A stretch of 64,000 bases of DNA from Aralia elata (GCA_034770075.1 CM068377.1:56724275-56788274), one strand, 5' to 3'. Numbered from the stretch's first letter, positions 32,411-43,389 are shown. Notes: generated by a model not told the origin, from the sequence alone. Numbers and translations are program-made.

Positions 32411-32900
32411 CTCGTTTTCTTAGGCTATTCAAAGCTACCCATTTAACGAGTTTTGGACCAATGACTCCCAAACCAGACGGTTTTGGGGCATTAGGTGTAC
32501 AGACACCCCTTCGGGTTTATTTACTCGAGTAACAAAGGCCACGGTTCGAGACAAGCTGGTGGTCTACACCATTCATTCTTTGCTTGACCTTGCGCAAGAT
32601 TCGTTTTCTTAGGCTTGAGTTACCCATGTAGCGAGTGTTAGGCCGGTGACTCCCAAACCAGACGGCTTTAGGGCACCAGATGTAGAGACATCCCTTAGGC
32701 TTAATTACTCGAGTAGCCCATGCCACGATTCGAATCTGCTCGGGCCTCCTCTACTATAATGCTCATTTTCTTAGGCTCTAAGTTACCCATGTAACGAGTG
32801 TTGGGCCAGTGACTCCCAAACCAGATGGCTTTAGGGCACCAGGTGTAGAGACACCCCTTGGGCTTAATTACTCGAATAATCCAAGCCACGATTCGAGACA
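32411..32900 (-). repeat. Three tandem M2 blocks in Tat
   Basis: The blocks at about 32411-32550, 32601-32735 and 32762-32900 each hold ttttcttaggct, tgactcccaaaccaga, a GGTGT-NNNN-ACACC-type hairpin and ttactcga. The middle copy has GATGT-agag-ACATC (32679-32692), a paired change that keeps the stem. The M2 copies in the Athila element at 4629 and 5588 align with them. Confidence 0.8.
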
Positions 32901-33640
32901 TTAGCTTGATGATCATTTATCGTCTGACTTCTTGATTTTAGCTTGATAATTATTGACTGTCTGACTACGTGTTAATCGCCATCAACGTCGTCATAGTTTT
33001 ATACCCCACAACTGAAAGCTTGTGCAAATGCAAAGTGAATGCTGTCACATGAGGTCGATTCTGTCGCAAACGTTGCTTTGAATTAAGGCTTTGTACCCGA
33101 TCAAAAGGTTGAATAGCTTTCTTCGTCTAATCATACTCACGATCGTGCTCCACGGTTGCTTGTCAGAATTAATCCGATTCCTATCAAGCCAAATAAAATC
33201 CCCTTTCACGCGGGTCATCGTATCCCGGGAGAACTATGCTTGACAAATGTTAGATGATCGTACCGTTGAAGATTGAATTGACATGAGGTAGCATTTGATG
33301 ATGCTGGTGCATGTTGATGGGATTGTTGCATGGGTGCCAATTCGCACGTCATCATTTCCTGGGTATTTGACAAATGCCCCAGTGTTAAGTTGCTTTTCTT
33401 GTGATCTCCCTCGTACTGGCTGCATCGGTATCTCGCTGGGCTGACAAAAGATCCGGTCCTTTGACTTGTTGAAAGGTTTGGGGGATTTTTGATTTTTTGA
33501 TTTTTTGATTTTTTGATTTTTTTTTTTAGATCACAGAGTTGTTTCACAGAGTCAGAATTAACGGGCTGGGGAATGCCTTCCCGTCCATTCCTTGTAAGAT
33601 GAGGGCTCCCCCAGAGAGGATTTTTTTTTTATCGTGACGG
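32901..33640 (-). other. Tat sequence between M2 blocks and integrase remnant
   Basis: No domain is recognised here. A short gattttt tandem run lies at about 33486-33530, and poly-T runs are present. Confidence 0.5.
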
Positions 33641-33649
33641 CTCCTTTTA

Positions 33650-34300
33650 ATTTAGAGCGAAATTCACCATAGCTTCGTCTTGGCAGGGCGCGATCCTTTT
33701 GAGGACTAAATCATTTATTTTGAATTTCCGGGATCGTACCTTCTTGTCGTATGCCCGGGAGATGCGTAAGGGGCTGCCCCTACAAATGTACGAACTGAGG
33801 TTCGATAGGCAAACAGGGTGAGCGACAATAAATCCGGCCATCCCTGATGATTGGCGGACATTCTTCCCATGATCGTCTTTGTGTTTTATTTGCAGCCCCC
33901 ACTGCCCCATTCATTTTGGGCCGGTAAATGACTGAATCAAAGTGTTTGATCTTGAATTTGTCATATATCTCCTCCTTGAGGGCATCGTTCAGATTTCTAT
34001 AGTCGATGCGGCCCCTTACTTCTCCTCCAGGCTGTGGTACTGGGATTCTGTCGGAAAGCCATTCAGGGTAAATAGACACCGTGATGATTCCTGCTTTAAA
34101 TCGCTTGATAATCTCGTCCTTTACTTTCAACATCCATTCGGGCTTCAACGTTCTCAACTTTTGCTTAATTGGTCGGAACCCTCCTTGATGGGCAGTCAAT
34201 GTCCTATAACGTCTGTGGACAATCCAATCACGTCGCCATGGGACCAAGCGAACATATCTCCATACAGGCTCAACAACTCGGCTTTTTTTTTTCTTTTTTT
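33650..34300 (-). pseudogene. Tat reverse transcriptase start fused to integrase end
   Basis: In element sense the sequence starts with a Tat-type FAWSHGDVIGLSTDVIGH segment, shifts frame, then reads IKQKLRTLKPEWMLKVKDE, IYPEWLSDRIPVPQ and DYRNLNDAL of reverse transcriptase. At about 33975 it passes without a stop into integrase (KFKIKHFDSVIYRPKMNGAV, then after a shift LFAYRTSVRT), and it ends with RAYDKKVRSRKFKINDLVLK. The catalytic YxDD of reverse transcriptase, the RNase H and the integrase core are absent from this segment. The element cannot encode its own replication proteins. Confidence 0.85.
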
Positions 34301-34353
34301 CTTTTTTTTTTGTGGTCGAATTTGCCCCTACTCCGGGTTCTTTGTGATCGCTA
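34301..34353. repeat. Direct repeat DR-left (pair at 35361-35408)
   Basis: ttgtggtcgaatttgcccct followed by a gggttctttgtgatcgct-like end recurs at 35361-35408 in the same orientation, about 1.06 kb away. The pair encloses the misplaced RNase H segment. Confidence 0.75.
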
Positions 34354-34895
34354 GGGGTTCTGATGTTTGATGGCGATGGTTTGGTCTAAGTCGGGTTTGG
34401 GTTTATCTTCGACCCCTCCTTTGATTTCGTCAGGCGTATTATCGATATCTGTCTCGTCCTGCTCAATCCCCATCAGATCGAAATCTAGCTCTATACCAAA
34501 ATCGTGATCCTCCTTCAAATTTGGCCTATCGTTTGTCAGGCTAGAATGCCTCAAATTGGGGTTCCTAACATAAAACAAAAATGCTTGTCATATATAAAAA
34601 ACATTTCAGCACATGATCTTCTTTTTGGATAACATGACAAAATGACATGAGCGTGCAGGGATTTGAAATAAAATTCAGAATTTTAAAACCCATTGATCTT
34701 CTACTGGCCGGGATTCACTGCCATACTCCTGGATTTACCCCTTCCTAGATATCACCTGTTGCATGGTCCAACTGGCCACGGTGAGGTCAAGCAATGGAGC
34801 TCATTAGGAGGTGCATGGATCGCATTGGCATGGATCTAGCATTGATGGCATTTTCTGACATGAGCATCGCAGTCAATTTTCATGGCTAGCCAGTA
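34354..34895 (-). other. Tat acidic segment and untranslated sequence
   Basis: The minus strand at 34351-34578 encodes an acidic stretch (GIELDFDLMGIEQDETDIDN) of the kind that precedes reverse transcriptase in Tat polyproteins. The rest has no clear frame. Confidence 0.4.
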
Positions 34896-35205
34896 GTGAC
34901 CCGTTCACATGATTTTCTTTGCCGAAAATGCTCTGCTCATATGGGCTCCGCACACATCGCCATGTACTTCGTTCATTTGTCTGTGGCTTCTTCGGCTTCC
35001 AGATATCTCAGCAGTCCCGTAGCTAGGTCCCAATTATGCCCTTTGGTGCTGTATACTCCTATGGCCTGCTGGATGACCAATTCGAGTCTCTAACTACTAT
35101 CATTTTTTTTTCATTCCCAGGGCTAATCTCAGTCCTAGGATGAATCCCTCGTATTCGACCGTATTGTTGGAGTGGCAGAACTGTAATTTCATGGCTATCG
35201 GCCTC
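34896..35205 (-). pseudogene. Tat RNase H remnant, out of the usual order
   Basis: The minus strand from about 35195 reads QFCHSNNTVEYEGFILGLRLALGM, matching the (S/T)NN.AEYEAL..GL motif of Tat RNase H. A broken VIQQAIGVYSTKG...LLRYLEAEE segment follows. In element order it comes before reverse transcriptase rather than after it. Several stops are present. Direct repeats flank it. Confidence 0.7.
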
Positions 35206-35409
35206 TGCCATTTGGATGGATGTAGTATGGACTTTACGGCCTCTTAGTTGGGTCGTAGGGGCAATCTCGCAAAACAAACAAAGGTCGTGGTTTAGTACTG
35301 TGCCAGTTACAAGTTGGCAGATATATGTCAACACTGACGCATGATTATTATTTTATTCTTTTTTTTGTGGTCGAATATGCCCCTAATATGGGCTCTCTGT
35401 GATCGCTAT

Positions 35410-36107
35410 GCCACGCATTCACGGTTCTCTAATTTTATCCTGCAAAACAAGGTCACTGTTTGATGACAGGATAATATTTAGAATTTTTTAGAAAACCTTG
35501 GTATGTGGCACGGATTGCCTTCCTGCAAAAACCATGTCAGTATTCTCTTTATATGTGCAGGTGATGTAATCGCATGATACATGACATATTTATTACGATG
35601 ATGACGGTATGACAGTTGTATGCCATTTATATGACATTTATTTATTTGGCTGAACGAAAAAAAGGGCATGAAGAAGCTTCCCTTTTGTTAGGTTTATCAG
35701 AGGCTGACATACCCTAGGGTTACTCTCGCGGGCTTTTCGGCATGAAGGTCCCCAAATCTTCGCAATCTACTCGTCTGAATCCTTTCGATTGGAGCGGATA
35801 TGGGTGGTGCGTTTCCTGAGCCATCTCCGGCTAGCAGCCCCTTCGAGTCCAGTAATAAGCAACCGACAGGTTCGCCTCAGGAGGAGGTACTCTCTCAACA
35901 TACATTCACATTCATCGTCCTCACCGCATGCAATGATTGCTTTTAAAGTAAAGTCATTCCATTCAACCATTCATTTATTGGACAAAACACACATTCACAC
36001 AACAAAAGGTAAAAAATCAAAATATCGTACGCACATACACATTCATGAAATTTTTTAAAGGATAGGATAGCATCAAGATTTAAACGCGACTTAAGCCCTC
36101 TAATATT
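35410..36107 (-). other. Tat leader region, no gene seen
   Basis: This is the 5' untranslated part of the element in minus sense, where gag would be expected. I see no Gag domain. Confidence 0.5.
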
Positions 36108-36124
36108 CCCCAGCAGAGTCGCCA
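36108..36124 (-). other. Tat primer-binding site
   Basis: TGGCGACTCTGCTGGGG in element sense begins two bases inside the 5' LTR and starts with TGG, as needed to pair with a tRNA 3' CCA end. It is the form usual for Tat-lineage elements and is not initiator Met. I do not assign the tRNA with certainty. Confidence 0.75.
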
Positions 36125-36126
36125 GC

Positions 36127-38189
36127 TGTCGACGCCGATTTTGTCGCTTCCTTCGCGATATTTGTCCTTTTCCGATTTTAGACTTTATTATTAGATGATG
36201 TTTGGAAAAGGTCGGCATGAGTGTCGACAGGGTTTTGAAAGATCGTTTTTTATGATGAGCCAATTAACCAGAGTCGTCAGTTGGTATATTTGAAATGGAT
36301 GTACCAACTCATCCGAGTTTTCATTTTCGTAAATCGCTGGCTCATATGTGACTCCGAATTAATTGGTCTGCGAACCGAGATTCATAGAGTTCGGGGGCTT
36401 GCTTAAGTGAGGGGAAGGTGTTAGGCACCCCCCGACTTCCATGAAACACGGTTACCGCAATCTCGATGCTTTTCTATCCTTTAATTCATGAAATGTGTGT
36501 GCATGCGCGCGTGTGTGTGTGTGTGCCTATGTGAATGTTGTGGTGAGTTTGTATGAACGAATCATTTGGATTTTTAAGGAAAGTCGTGCTTTAATTTGAA
36601 AACGCTTCGGGATGTCTTTTCGGCATACACGAGAAAGTTTTATGAGAAAGGTTTGATTTTAATTGTCAAAAATTATGAGATTTTCATTAGGTGTCGTTTT
36701 GGCAAAAACAAGAGTTTTCTAAACCTTCGTCAAAATAGGAATCGAGATCTATGCATTGCCTTTGAAACTCAAATGATGGGCAACTTCTAGACTCTCTTTA
36801 ACCCTATGCACAACGGTTTAATAAAACGTCATTTATTTCACAAAACCATTTCTTGTGATGTTTGAAAACGATTTTCTTTAGCTTTCTCGTTAAATAGGAA
36901 TCGACATTCGTTAGCACTTTCAATTTCTTATCCTCGTGAAGCTAATGACCTAATTTGATTGATTTTATGAAAGTCTTCATTGTTTTAGCTTTGAAATCAA
37001 TTTTAGGTCGTAAATCAAATCAAGCATTAAATGCATTGGGGCTATTCATGGGCATGTAAGCCATCCAAATAACCCCAACGCCCATAATCACATACTCCAC
37101 TATTACGGGGCCTTAAACCCGATTCTCGCCTTGGCGTCGTTTTAAGGCCCGACGATTACATATTTACAATGAAAACTACATCGCTCATACTACTCACATC
37201 AAAAGACGTCCATCATCGGATTTGGACCACGGGGTCGCGTTCCTAGGCTCACATCCACAATTTATACACACCCACGCAATGGATACTACAAAAGTTAAAC
37301 AAGCTAAAATCACCAAAAGGACATCATCGGGCCATTAGGAAGAATTTCGCTCCATTTAGAACCCTCACTAATAGTCCTCAACCCATGGATCCACAACAAT
37401 ATACAAGAAAAACTACATTTCACATAACCCAATTGACAAGAAGATTAACAAAATGATATACAAAAATTGCTATAGAAATGGTCTTTTCACCTTGCAAATA
37501 TCACCAAGATGTGTGCAAATTTGAGTATATGAATAGAGTAGAAATTATCTTGGATATAATCTCACAAAAGAAATATAAATGCTCTCTTTTTTCTCTCTTT
37601 TCTCTCTTAACTCGCTGCTGCTGTTGCTATTTTTCTTCCTCTCTCCACATTTTTCCGCCGCTCCTCACTCTCTGTATCCTGAATGAGCTGAAATAGGTTA
37701 ATCAGAGGCAGCCGCAGATTGATCCGCGGCTGGCCGCAGATTGATCCGCGGCTGGCCGCAGATTGATCCGCGGCTGGCCGCAGATTGATCAGCGGCTGGC
37801 CTCGGTTTCCCCGCGCCCGCCGCGCACTTCAACCACTCAGCCGCCCGCCGCGCACTTCAATTATTTTAATCATTGACCGCAGATCAATCCGCGGCTGGGT
37901 GGGATGATTTTCTCGATTTTCGGGCCATGCCTCGATTCTCATGTCGTGACGTCGGTTTTCGCCGAAAAGCTTGTATTTTGAAGTCCGAGAATTACTGGGA
38001 GACGTGCCACATCATTCGGGAATGCTCATTTCGGCCGGCCTTGTTGTCACGTCGGTTTCGGTTGTAAATCGTCGCGGTGGTGTCGAATGTTCGCACTTGT
38101 CCATCTTTTGCTCTCGTAGGCTGGTTCATTTGCCGAATTTGCCCTCCTGTAAGGGTTAGTATACGAAGTGCAAAATTTGGGTGTCTACA
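36127..38189 (-). repeat. Tat 5' LTR (right)
   Basis: This is the partner of 27526-29685. It begins TGTCGACGCC, ends GTGTCTACA, and is followed by the target repeat CCTAT. It has four 22-bp minisatellite units. Confidence 0.95.
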
Positions 38190-38194
38190 CCTAT

Positions 38195-39290
38195 ATAACC
38201 TATACACCCTATAGTTCCCACACTAACTATAGAGCAACCAAATCAGCCTCTCTCTCGTTCTGATATACCATCATCCTCTCTAAATAAATTCTTTGATCTC
38301 CCTTGGGCAATTAATAAGCAATCTACCTCAGAGTGATAAAGATAATTCTGAAGCTATTTTGAATCAGATTATAGAGCGAGTATCTTTTCTTCCAACCTCT
38401 GAGAAGCTTAAGAGTGTACTAGCTTTAGTCACTCAGGACATTAATGAAAAACTTGAAAGTAACTCAGTGGAGATTCATCAAAAGATGAACAAGGTTGTTG
38501 AAGTTGCTGCTAATGTACCAACAGAAATGGACAAGGAATTCTATAAACAAATGAAATCTATGTTCAAAGATATGTCCAATAGCCTTCATCAAAGAGATCA
38601 AGTGTTTCTGAAAACCATTGATGATCATAAGAAGGTTGTCCCAGCATTACAGCAGCAAAACGAAAACTCAATCAAGCTCATAGTCGACAAAGTCTTCGAG
38701 CTAAGATCTACTCTCTCTGAGTTCAAGCACGCAATCTCAATCGCACTGACAATGCTCTAGCTTTTGTTCATTAACAAAGTAAACAGGTTGCTGCTCGACA
38801 AAGATAAATCATAGATGATATTGCCATGACCTCTTCCCAATTCAAGAACTGGTGGAAATAGTCAAACACCTCTCCGAGCTGAATGATGACAAAAGGGGGA
38901 GAATGAAGGGACAAGAGGAGTCAGGGAGATAGGGGAGATAGGGGAGTCAAGGGAAACAGAAGCAATCACCTCCTCCAAGGAAAAATCAACCTCTCCCAAT
39001 AGATCGTGGCCAAGGGCAAATTGGATCAGCAAGTGCAGTGACGTCCACTAGTATAAGAGTTCCATCTGGAGATCCGACTTATCTGAATAGAAACCTTTAA
39101 GGGACACGCCTTGTAGGGGAAGAAAGAACATTCTCTTCATTTACACCTGATCTTGGTCTATGAGATTCCATTGAGGAAATTTAAAGGAAAGCTGCTGAAG
39201 AAAGAGAAGCCTACATTCGTAGAGTGGAAGCAGAAAAGCAATGGTTTGCTTAAGAGAAGAAGAGGAGGAAGAAATAGTAAGTTTATAGGT
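38195..39290 (+). pseudogene. SIRE-2 accessory ORF, main part (copy 1)
   Basis: The longest open piece (38293-38760, 155 residues) is rich in heptad-like Leu/Ile/Val, Lys and Glu (QDINEKLESNSVEIHQKMNK, RDQVFLKTIDDHKKVV) and would form coiled coils. After broken sequence, a second piece near 39180-39275 reads AAEEREAYIRRVEAEKQWFA before stops. It is followed by a Copia-type polypurine tract and LTR. I treat it as the extra ORF after pol of a SIRE-type element, sometimes called env-like. No transmembrane segment or known domain is visible. Confidence 0.55.
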
Positions 39291-39489
39291 ATATTTTTTT
39301 AATTCTTTCCTTTGTTGAATTTTATTTGTTGAAAGATTGATGAGCATTGTAAAATCCTTTAATCATCAATAAAATTCATTTTTTTCATCCAGAAATACAG
39401 TTTCTTACTGTATGCATAGGACATGTTTACTTTTATGTTCTTTGCATCATATAATTGGTGGATATATTAAAACTACTGGTTTTGTCATC

Positions 39490-39505
39490 ATCAAATAGGG
39501 GAGAT
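39490..39505 (+). other. SIRE-2 polypurine tract
   Basis: catcaaataggggagat directly precedes the LTR start TGTTAGGATT at 39506. The paralogue lies before 56856. Confidence 0.8.
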
Positions 39506-41075
39506 TGTTAGGATTTACATATGTTAATTTGATGATGTGATTATAATGTATAATTGTTCAGTAGTTTATTGTAAAATCCTTCAATAAGAAATATTGTACA
39601 AGGACTTAAAATAGAACGATCAAATTTGTTAAGTTGATTCTCGAGTTGAATCTGATGCATAGTTGATAAGATCAAATCGATCATATAGTATTGTTAAATG
39701 ACTATAAAGTTACTCTGCCTATTTGTAAAGTCATTATTGTTTGCAGAGTAATTCTTAAGTTCATAGTGCAATAGTTAGTTGATCGTAGAGCAGAATTAAA
39801 GTTTAAGTCAGAATCGTTGAGCAGATAGTAGGACTGCCTGAGCAATCGTCAAGCAAATCGTGAAACTACTTATGCAATCTTAAAGCAAATCATAGAGTAA
39901 CTCTGCCTATTCATAATGTGTAAGTTGTTAACAGAGTATTTTATGTGATCGTAGAGCATCAGAAGAAAGATTGTTGAAACTATAAAGTTAATTTAGAACT
40001 AAAGTCAAAATCACAGAGTCTACAAAGATCGTAGAGCTACCTTTGATTTTTGTAAAGTAATCTGATTGATCGTAGAATAAAAAGAGTATTTTTGAGTTGA
40101 AGAAAGAATAGAGCATCGTAGAGCAGATCGAAAAGTTGCCTCGTCCATCGTAGAGCAGATCGTAGAGCTGCTTCGTCCATCGTAGAGCAGAACATCGAGT
40201 GAAGCTAGTCAAGACTCTACGTTCTTCATCAAACTTAACGATCAAGTTAAGCTTAAAGAGCATGTCAGAACGGTCATAAGTCTAACAAGTACTGAGCATT
40301 GTAGAGTATTATAGAGCAAGGATTTCAAGAATATTTCTCACCATCTTCAAATTCAAAAAGAGGATCAATATGAAGTTGAGTCTAAACGGCTAGAATGAAT
40401 CATTAAAGTGTGGTAGAATAGTCTGTAGTCTAATGGGACTTTTGCAGAGCCGAAAGCAATATTTATACCTACCCTCAAAATAGTTGTCAGAGAATATCTT
40501 GGAACAGAACATTAAATGCACAAACGGGAACTTTCCAACAGGACAATTTCTGAAGGTCTATAAAAGGCGTACGAGGATTCAAATCTGTTAAGATGTGCAT
40601 TTGTAAATTTGATGATGTGATTATAATGTATAATTGTTCAGTATTTTATTGTAAATTCCTTAAAAGAGAAATATTATACAAGAACTTAGAATAGAACGAT
40701 CAAACTCGTTAGGTTGATCCTTTGAGCTGATCTGATGTATAGTTGATAGGATCAAATCGATCGTATAGTATTGTTAAACAATCGTAGAGTTACTCTGCCT
40801 GTTTGTAAAGTAAAATTATATTCGCAGAGTAAGTCTTGAGTTTGTAATTCAGCAGTCAGATGATCGTAGAACAAGAATGAAATTCAAATCAGAATCGTCG
40901 AACAGATCATGAAGACGCATAGCAATCATGAAGCAAATCGTAGAGTGACTCTGCCTAGTTGTAGTAAGAAAGATGTCAGGAGAGTACTCTATATGTTCAG
41001 TAAGCATCAAAAGAAAGATTGTTGAAACCACAATATTATCTCAGAGTTGAAGATGGAATAGTAGTCTAAAACAAT
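39506..41075 (+). repeat. SIRE-2 LTR with tandemly repeated start (copy 1)
   Basis: Piece 1 (39506-40585) begins TGTTAGGATT, and piece 2 (40586-41075) begins TGTTAAGATG. Both continue with tttgatgatgtgattataatg and align over several hundred bases. Piece 1 ends just after a TATA box. Piece 2 is cut by the G3 LTR at 41076. The word TCGTAGAG recurs about eight times, and several hairpins with ACTCTGC/GCAGAGT arms are present. Confidence 0.8.
40559..40565 (+). promoter_or_regulatory. TATA box of SIRE-2 LTR
   Basis: TATAAAA lies in a ggtctataaaaggcg context near the end of the first LTR piece. It is conserved in copy 2 (about 57909). Confidence 0.6.
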
Positions 41076-42259
41076 TGTAATAACCGAGAATATCATGTAA
41101 TTGATGTATTGAACTAAGATGAGTATTAATCCAATAAATTGAGTTTAATTGTGACTGATTTGAACGACGACCTTAAGGACAATTTAATAGCATTACCTAT
41201 AGAAGACATATTAGGCAAGTATCTTATCTTTATTCACTTTATTTCAGTAAATGTAAGTTTTCTAAGTATCTTATCTTTATTCACTTTATTTCAGTAAATG
41301 TAAGTTTTCTAACTTATGCAGTTTATTATTGTGTACAAGTTTCTTATGTTGCAAGCTATAGCTCATACAAGCTTATATTTTGTGAAAATTCTATTGATGA
41401 TATCTCAATTATTATTTTAATTGTTTATGCTTTAAAGTTCTTAAATATTCATGAACTGCTTTTAAGGATGTGTCGTAGCCATTTGTTTTGGCTAGACGTT
41501 ATCGACATTAAAGGTTACATTATTGAATTATTCAAATTCGTTCTTGCCATTTAAAGTCTTCCTATACAAATTTCTTTGGTGCAGACTCGCATGAAAACTA
41601 AGATGAACAACCCAGATAACGGGGTAATCGATGTCGGACATATAATCCTATTTTATGCTTATGCGTCACACTTTATATGTTGTGCACAATGTAGGGTACG
41701 ATAGGTTGATCCCCAAGAGTACTTGTGGAGAATATTTTATAGTCTAAGTGATTGTTAAAACGTTCTGATGGTTTTCGATGAAATAAAAACAATGTTCAAG
41801 GTATTTATTAGCGCTTAGTATGCTGATGAATCATTTGTAAATCTCTGACATTCGATATTACTTCACAATTACTCTTTTAATTGTTGAAGAAAGCTATAAT
41901 ACATTAACATATTATTGATGTCTGATGTTAAACTGCTTTATTCACTTGTTAGGCAATTTGTGCTCATTCTTGCTTAATTAAACATTTTCAGCTAAGCATG
42001 AGAAAGTAGAAGGTTTGGGCAAGGACAAAGGAAAGGCGGAGATGAAAGATTTAATTTTACTTTGTAATAGTTTTAGTTTCCGCGATGATGTATTAAGAAA
42101 TGACTATTGTGTTAATTAAGGTTACGTGAACCTGGGATTAATCGAATGATATTGTATTTATTATTAATTTATGTTATTTATTTAATTAGATGTTAGGTTA
42201 TGTAGTATCGTGAGCACCATATCCTGCGTTTGATGGTTCACGGATGTGGGGGCGTCACA
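41076..42259 (+). repeat. G3 chromovirus 5' LTR (copy 1, 1184 bp)
   Basis: It begins TGTAATAACC, ends GGGGGCGTCACA and is followed by a Met primer-binding site. A 47-bp stretch ending gtaagttttct is exactly repeated in tandem at about 41217-41310. The paralogue has one copy. Shared blocks with the G1 and LTR-A ends include GGTTGATCCCC..AGTAC and an acceptor-like ttttcag followed by a Lys-rich frame (41992 on). Confidence 0.9.
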
Positions 42260-42262
42260 GGT

Positions 42263-42274
42263 TGGTATCAGAGC
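42263..42274 (+). other. G3 primer-binding site (initiator tRNA-Met)
   Basis: TGGTATCAGAGC lies three bases after the LTR end. Confidence 0.9.
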
Positions 42275-42447
42275 TTTAGGTTATAAACCTTAGCTGGGAG
42301 TACCCTAGGGTATAACCTTAGAAAAATTAGTAGAGATAGTAAGGAGATGAACATATAGAGTTCTAAGTGATGTGTATAATTTACTTTTACTAAAACAAAA
42401 AATGTCTATTTTAAAATACTAATTAAGTTCTTTAACTTGATTATAGG

Positions 42448-43061
42448 ATGTCAGGTGAAGAAGAAGTTAGAGATATCTATGTGGTGAGTGAACAGTTGAT
42501 AGTTGCACCTGAGCCAATAGATGAGGCAGCAGCTGATAGTGAACCAGAGGAGGATCCTGAGGAAGATGAGCCTGAGGAGGATTCTGAAGAAGCACCCGAG
42601 GATAGTCTGTTAGATGAGCTGATGGATAGGAACACTAAGCTAGATGATAGAGTCCATGAGTTAGAGGTCAGTATCAGGCGGAGCAATGGGCTATGGCTCA
42701 GCTAGGTGCATTGGTGCACCATCTGTTAGCTAGAAACGTAGAGCTGGTAGACAAGCTATGGGCAACAGACCACAAGACGAAGAGGTTGCAGGAAGAGAAG
42801 GAGGTCATCCAGGCTAACTTGGGGAATAAGGTGAGTGGATTGGAGACAAGAGTTCAGAGTCTCCAAACAGACAAGTAGTTGATTATCACTTACTGGAGGG
42901 ATAAGATGACAAGTTGTGTAAGGGCTGAAAACTAAAGGGATGAGTTGGGGGATGAAGTAAGGAGTAAGAAAGTTAGAATGGATAGGATGCGGTATGCGTT
43001 TAGAACAACTCATGAAAGGTTTCAACAGAGGGTGTGCTATTACCCGGTGGAGGGAAATTAA
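42448..43061 (+). pseudogene. G3 upstream ORF: acidic N-terminus plus coiled coil (copy 1)
   Basis: An ATG about 170 nt after the primer-binding site opens MSGEEEVRDIYVVSEQLIV. A run of about thirty Glu/Asp/Pro-rich residues and a helical stretch (LVHHLLARNVELVDKL, RLQEEKEVIQANLGNKVSGL) follow, with a basic end near MDRMRYAFRTTHERFQ. The frame is about 200 codons long. Copy 1 has a one-base loss near 42664 and stops at two places. Copy 2 keeps the frame across the shift site but has TAG there. It lies between primer-binding site and gag, ending about 330 nt before the gag ATG. I do not recognise a family domain, and function is unknown. Confidence 0.6.
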
Positions 43062-43389
43062 TCTAGGTACGCCATAAGTCGAGGGCTAGTTCTGGATTTA
43101 GCTGATGAGGAGTACGAAGACGCCTTTAAAAGGGGTCTTTGAGTTTATTATGTAATGAAACTTTGATTATTAATGTAAATATTTAAATTCCAATTTTATT
43201 TAAGTTATGGGTTAGTGATGTAAATAGCGTAATGTTATCTGATGTAAGGTACTATGGTGCTATAAATTTTGTATGAATAAAAGTTATGTTTATTTAATGT
43301 GTGATGTGATGATTACATTTTTATACAAATTATATATGCTGTAAAAATTAGTAATGAGATGATACCATATAAATTTTATTAAATAGAAA

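Larger units (their letters stand above)
27526..38189 (-). mobile_element. Tat/Ogre-lineage gypsy element (10.7 kb), non-autonomous
   Basis: Two LTRs (2160 and 2063 bp) beginning TGTCGACGCC and ending GTGTCTACA flank 6.4 kb. Element sense is minus, as shown by the primer-binding site at 36108-36124, the polypurine tract at 29686-29700 and the minus-strand pol relics. The GGTGTTAGGCACCCC block of the LTR and the pol motifs fit the Tat/Ogre lineage. Only small remnants of reverse transcriptase, RNase H and integrase remain. Much of the rest is tandem repeats and untranslated sequence. The LTRs differ by a few percent at most outside repeat-number changes, so the insertion is fairly young. Confidence 0.9.

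Noticed and set aside
33486..33530. Telomere-like or functional short repeat (gattttt)n
   Set aside because: The unit does not match plant telomere repeat TTTAGGG, and the run is a short, imperfect slippage tract.
38293..38760. A functional host coiled-coil gene
   Set aside because: It has an identical partner at 55644-56111 within the duplicated repeat block, stops on both sides and a Copia polypurine tract and LTR downstream. It is best read as a decayed retroelement ORF.
42263..42274. tRNA-like match TGGTATCAGAGC
   Set aside because: It is the complement of the initiator Met tRNA 3' end placed right after an LTR, thus a primer-binding site and not a tRNA gene.
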